Positions 6,619 to 6,731 of a DNA stretch of 6,731 nucleotides are shown piece by piece; the stretch's first letter is position 1, and every line of letters begins with the position of its first letter. The notes beneath the pieces were generated by a model, which was given only the letters and a program-made list of their open reading frames with translations, ran no database searches and had not been told where the DNA came from. The DNA is taken from NCBI GenBank assembly GCA_000433175.1, contig HF986658.1, forward strand, positions 1 to 6,731, in the 5' to 3' direction. Made by a program: the position numbers and the translations under genes. This DNA comes from Prevotella sp. CAG:1058 (lineage in GTDB: Bacteria; Bacteroidota; Bacteroidia; Bacteroidales; Bacteroidaceae).

Positions 6619-6731
6619 TCAAAGCACGGTGTTACCGTTTTTCACGATGTCCCCTATCACTAGTCCGGACAGGGTGAAGCCGAACACGGCCGTCACGTGC
6701 ACCATCGAGCCGTTGGCGTGCGGCTCGTCGG
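6619..6731 (-). CDS. C-terminal fragment, possibly TcdA (ThiF/E1-like) family
   Basis: The frame enters from the window edge and ends at a TGA at 6619-6621, leaving only the last 36 residues. These include EPHANGSMVHVTAVFGFTL followed by SGLVIGDIVKNGNTVL. The pattern of a Gly-Ser, a hydrophobic strand, V-T-x-x-F-G-F and a hydrophobic helix resembles the C-terminus of tRNA threonylcarbamoyladenosine dehydratase (TcdA/CsdL), which ends in a similar GS-x-x-x-VT-x-x-FG-hydrophobic segment. This is from memory of the family and rests on a short stretch, so a membrane protein C-terminus is an alternative. That the frame is coding is supported by its high GC content, similar to rhaM, and by the close spacing to rhaM. 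Confidence 0.5.
   Translation of the reverse strand, partial: DEPHANGSMVHVTAVFGFTLSGLVIGDIVKNGNTVL

Noticed and set aside
1..6731. CRISPR array, tRNA, rRNA or insertion sequence
   Set aside because: No regularly spaced repeats, cloverleaf-like sequence, rRNA segments, transposase frame or terminal inverted repeats were seen.

Overview
This window comes from a member of the Bacteroidales, most likely Prevotella or a close relative. The evidence is a SusC/SusD pair with a Bacteroidetes-type SusC, a lipoprotein SusD with acidic residues after the lipid cysteine, AT-rich start regions without clear Shine-Dalgarno sequences, and a TAnnTTTG-type promoter element. The genus is an inference. Every gene I can support lies on the minus strand, so transcription runs from high to low coordinates.

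Layout in the direction of transcription. (1) At 6619-6731 is the C-terminal end of a gene cut by the window edge, possibly a ThiF/TcdA-type protein. (2) At 6174-6557 is an L-rhamnose mutarotase (rhaM), closely following it and probably in the same transcript. It is followed by a stem at 6111-6150 that fits a terminator and interlocks with a second 9-bp stem. (3) An intergenic region of 493 bp (5681-6173) holds this terminator, an AT-rich inverted repeat, a candidate promoter and a leader of about 228 nt with a hairpin. (4) At 2501-5680 is a SusC-family TonB-dependent outer-membrane transporter. (5) A 150-bp spacer, long for a susC-susD junction, contains two adjacent stem-loops. (6) At 374-2350 is a SusD-family surface lipoprotein. 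(7) A strong 15-bp-stem hairpin with one bulge (288-350) lies just after susD. (8) At 1-237 is the start of a secreted protein of unknown function that runs off the window.

Functionally this is the core of a polysaccharide utilisation locus: SusD captures a glycan at the cell surface and SusC imports it across the outer membrane with TonB energy. The substrate cannot be read from the pair. The rhamnose mutarotase next door hints at rhamnose-containing glycans such as pectins, but it has its own terminator and a higher GC content, so the link is weak. No regulator (HTCS, ECF sigma/anti-sigma) and no glycoside hydrolase or polysaccharide lyase is visible.

The transporter genes are ordinary members of known families and I see no new protein system here. 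The more interesting material is in the non-coding DNA: interlocked inverted repeats after rhaM, the structured susC-susD spacer, alternative pairings in the post-susD hairpin, and an exact 18-bp direct repeat shared by the susC leader and the susD coding sequence.
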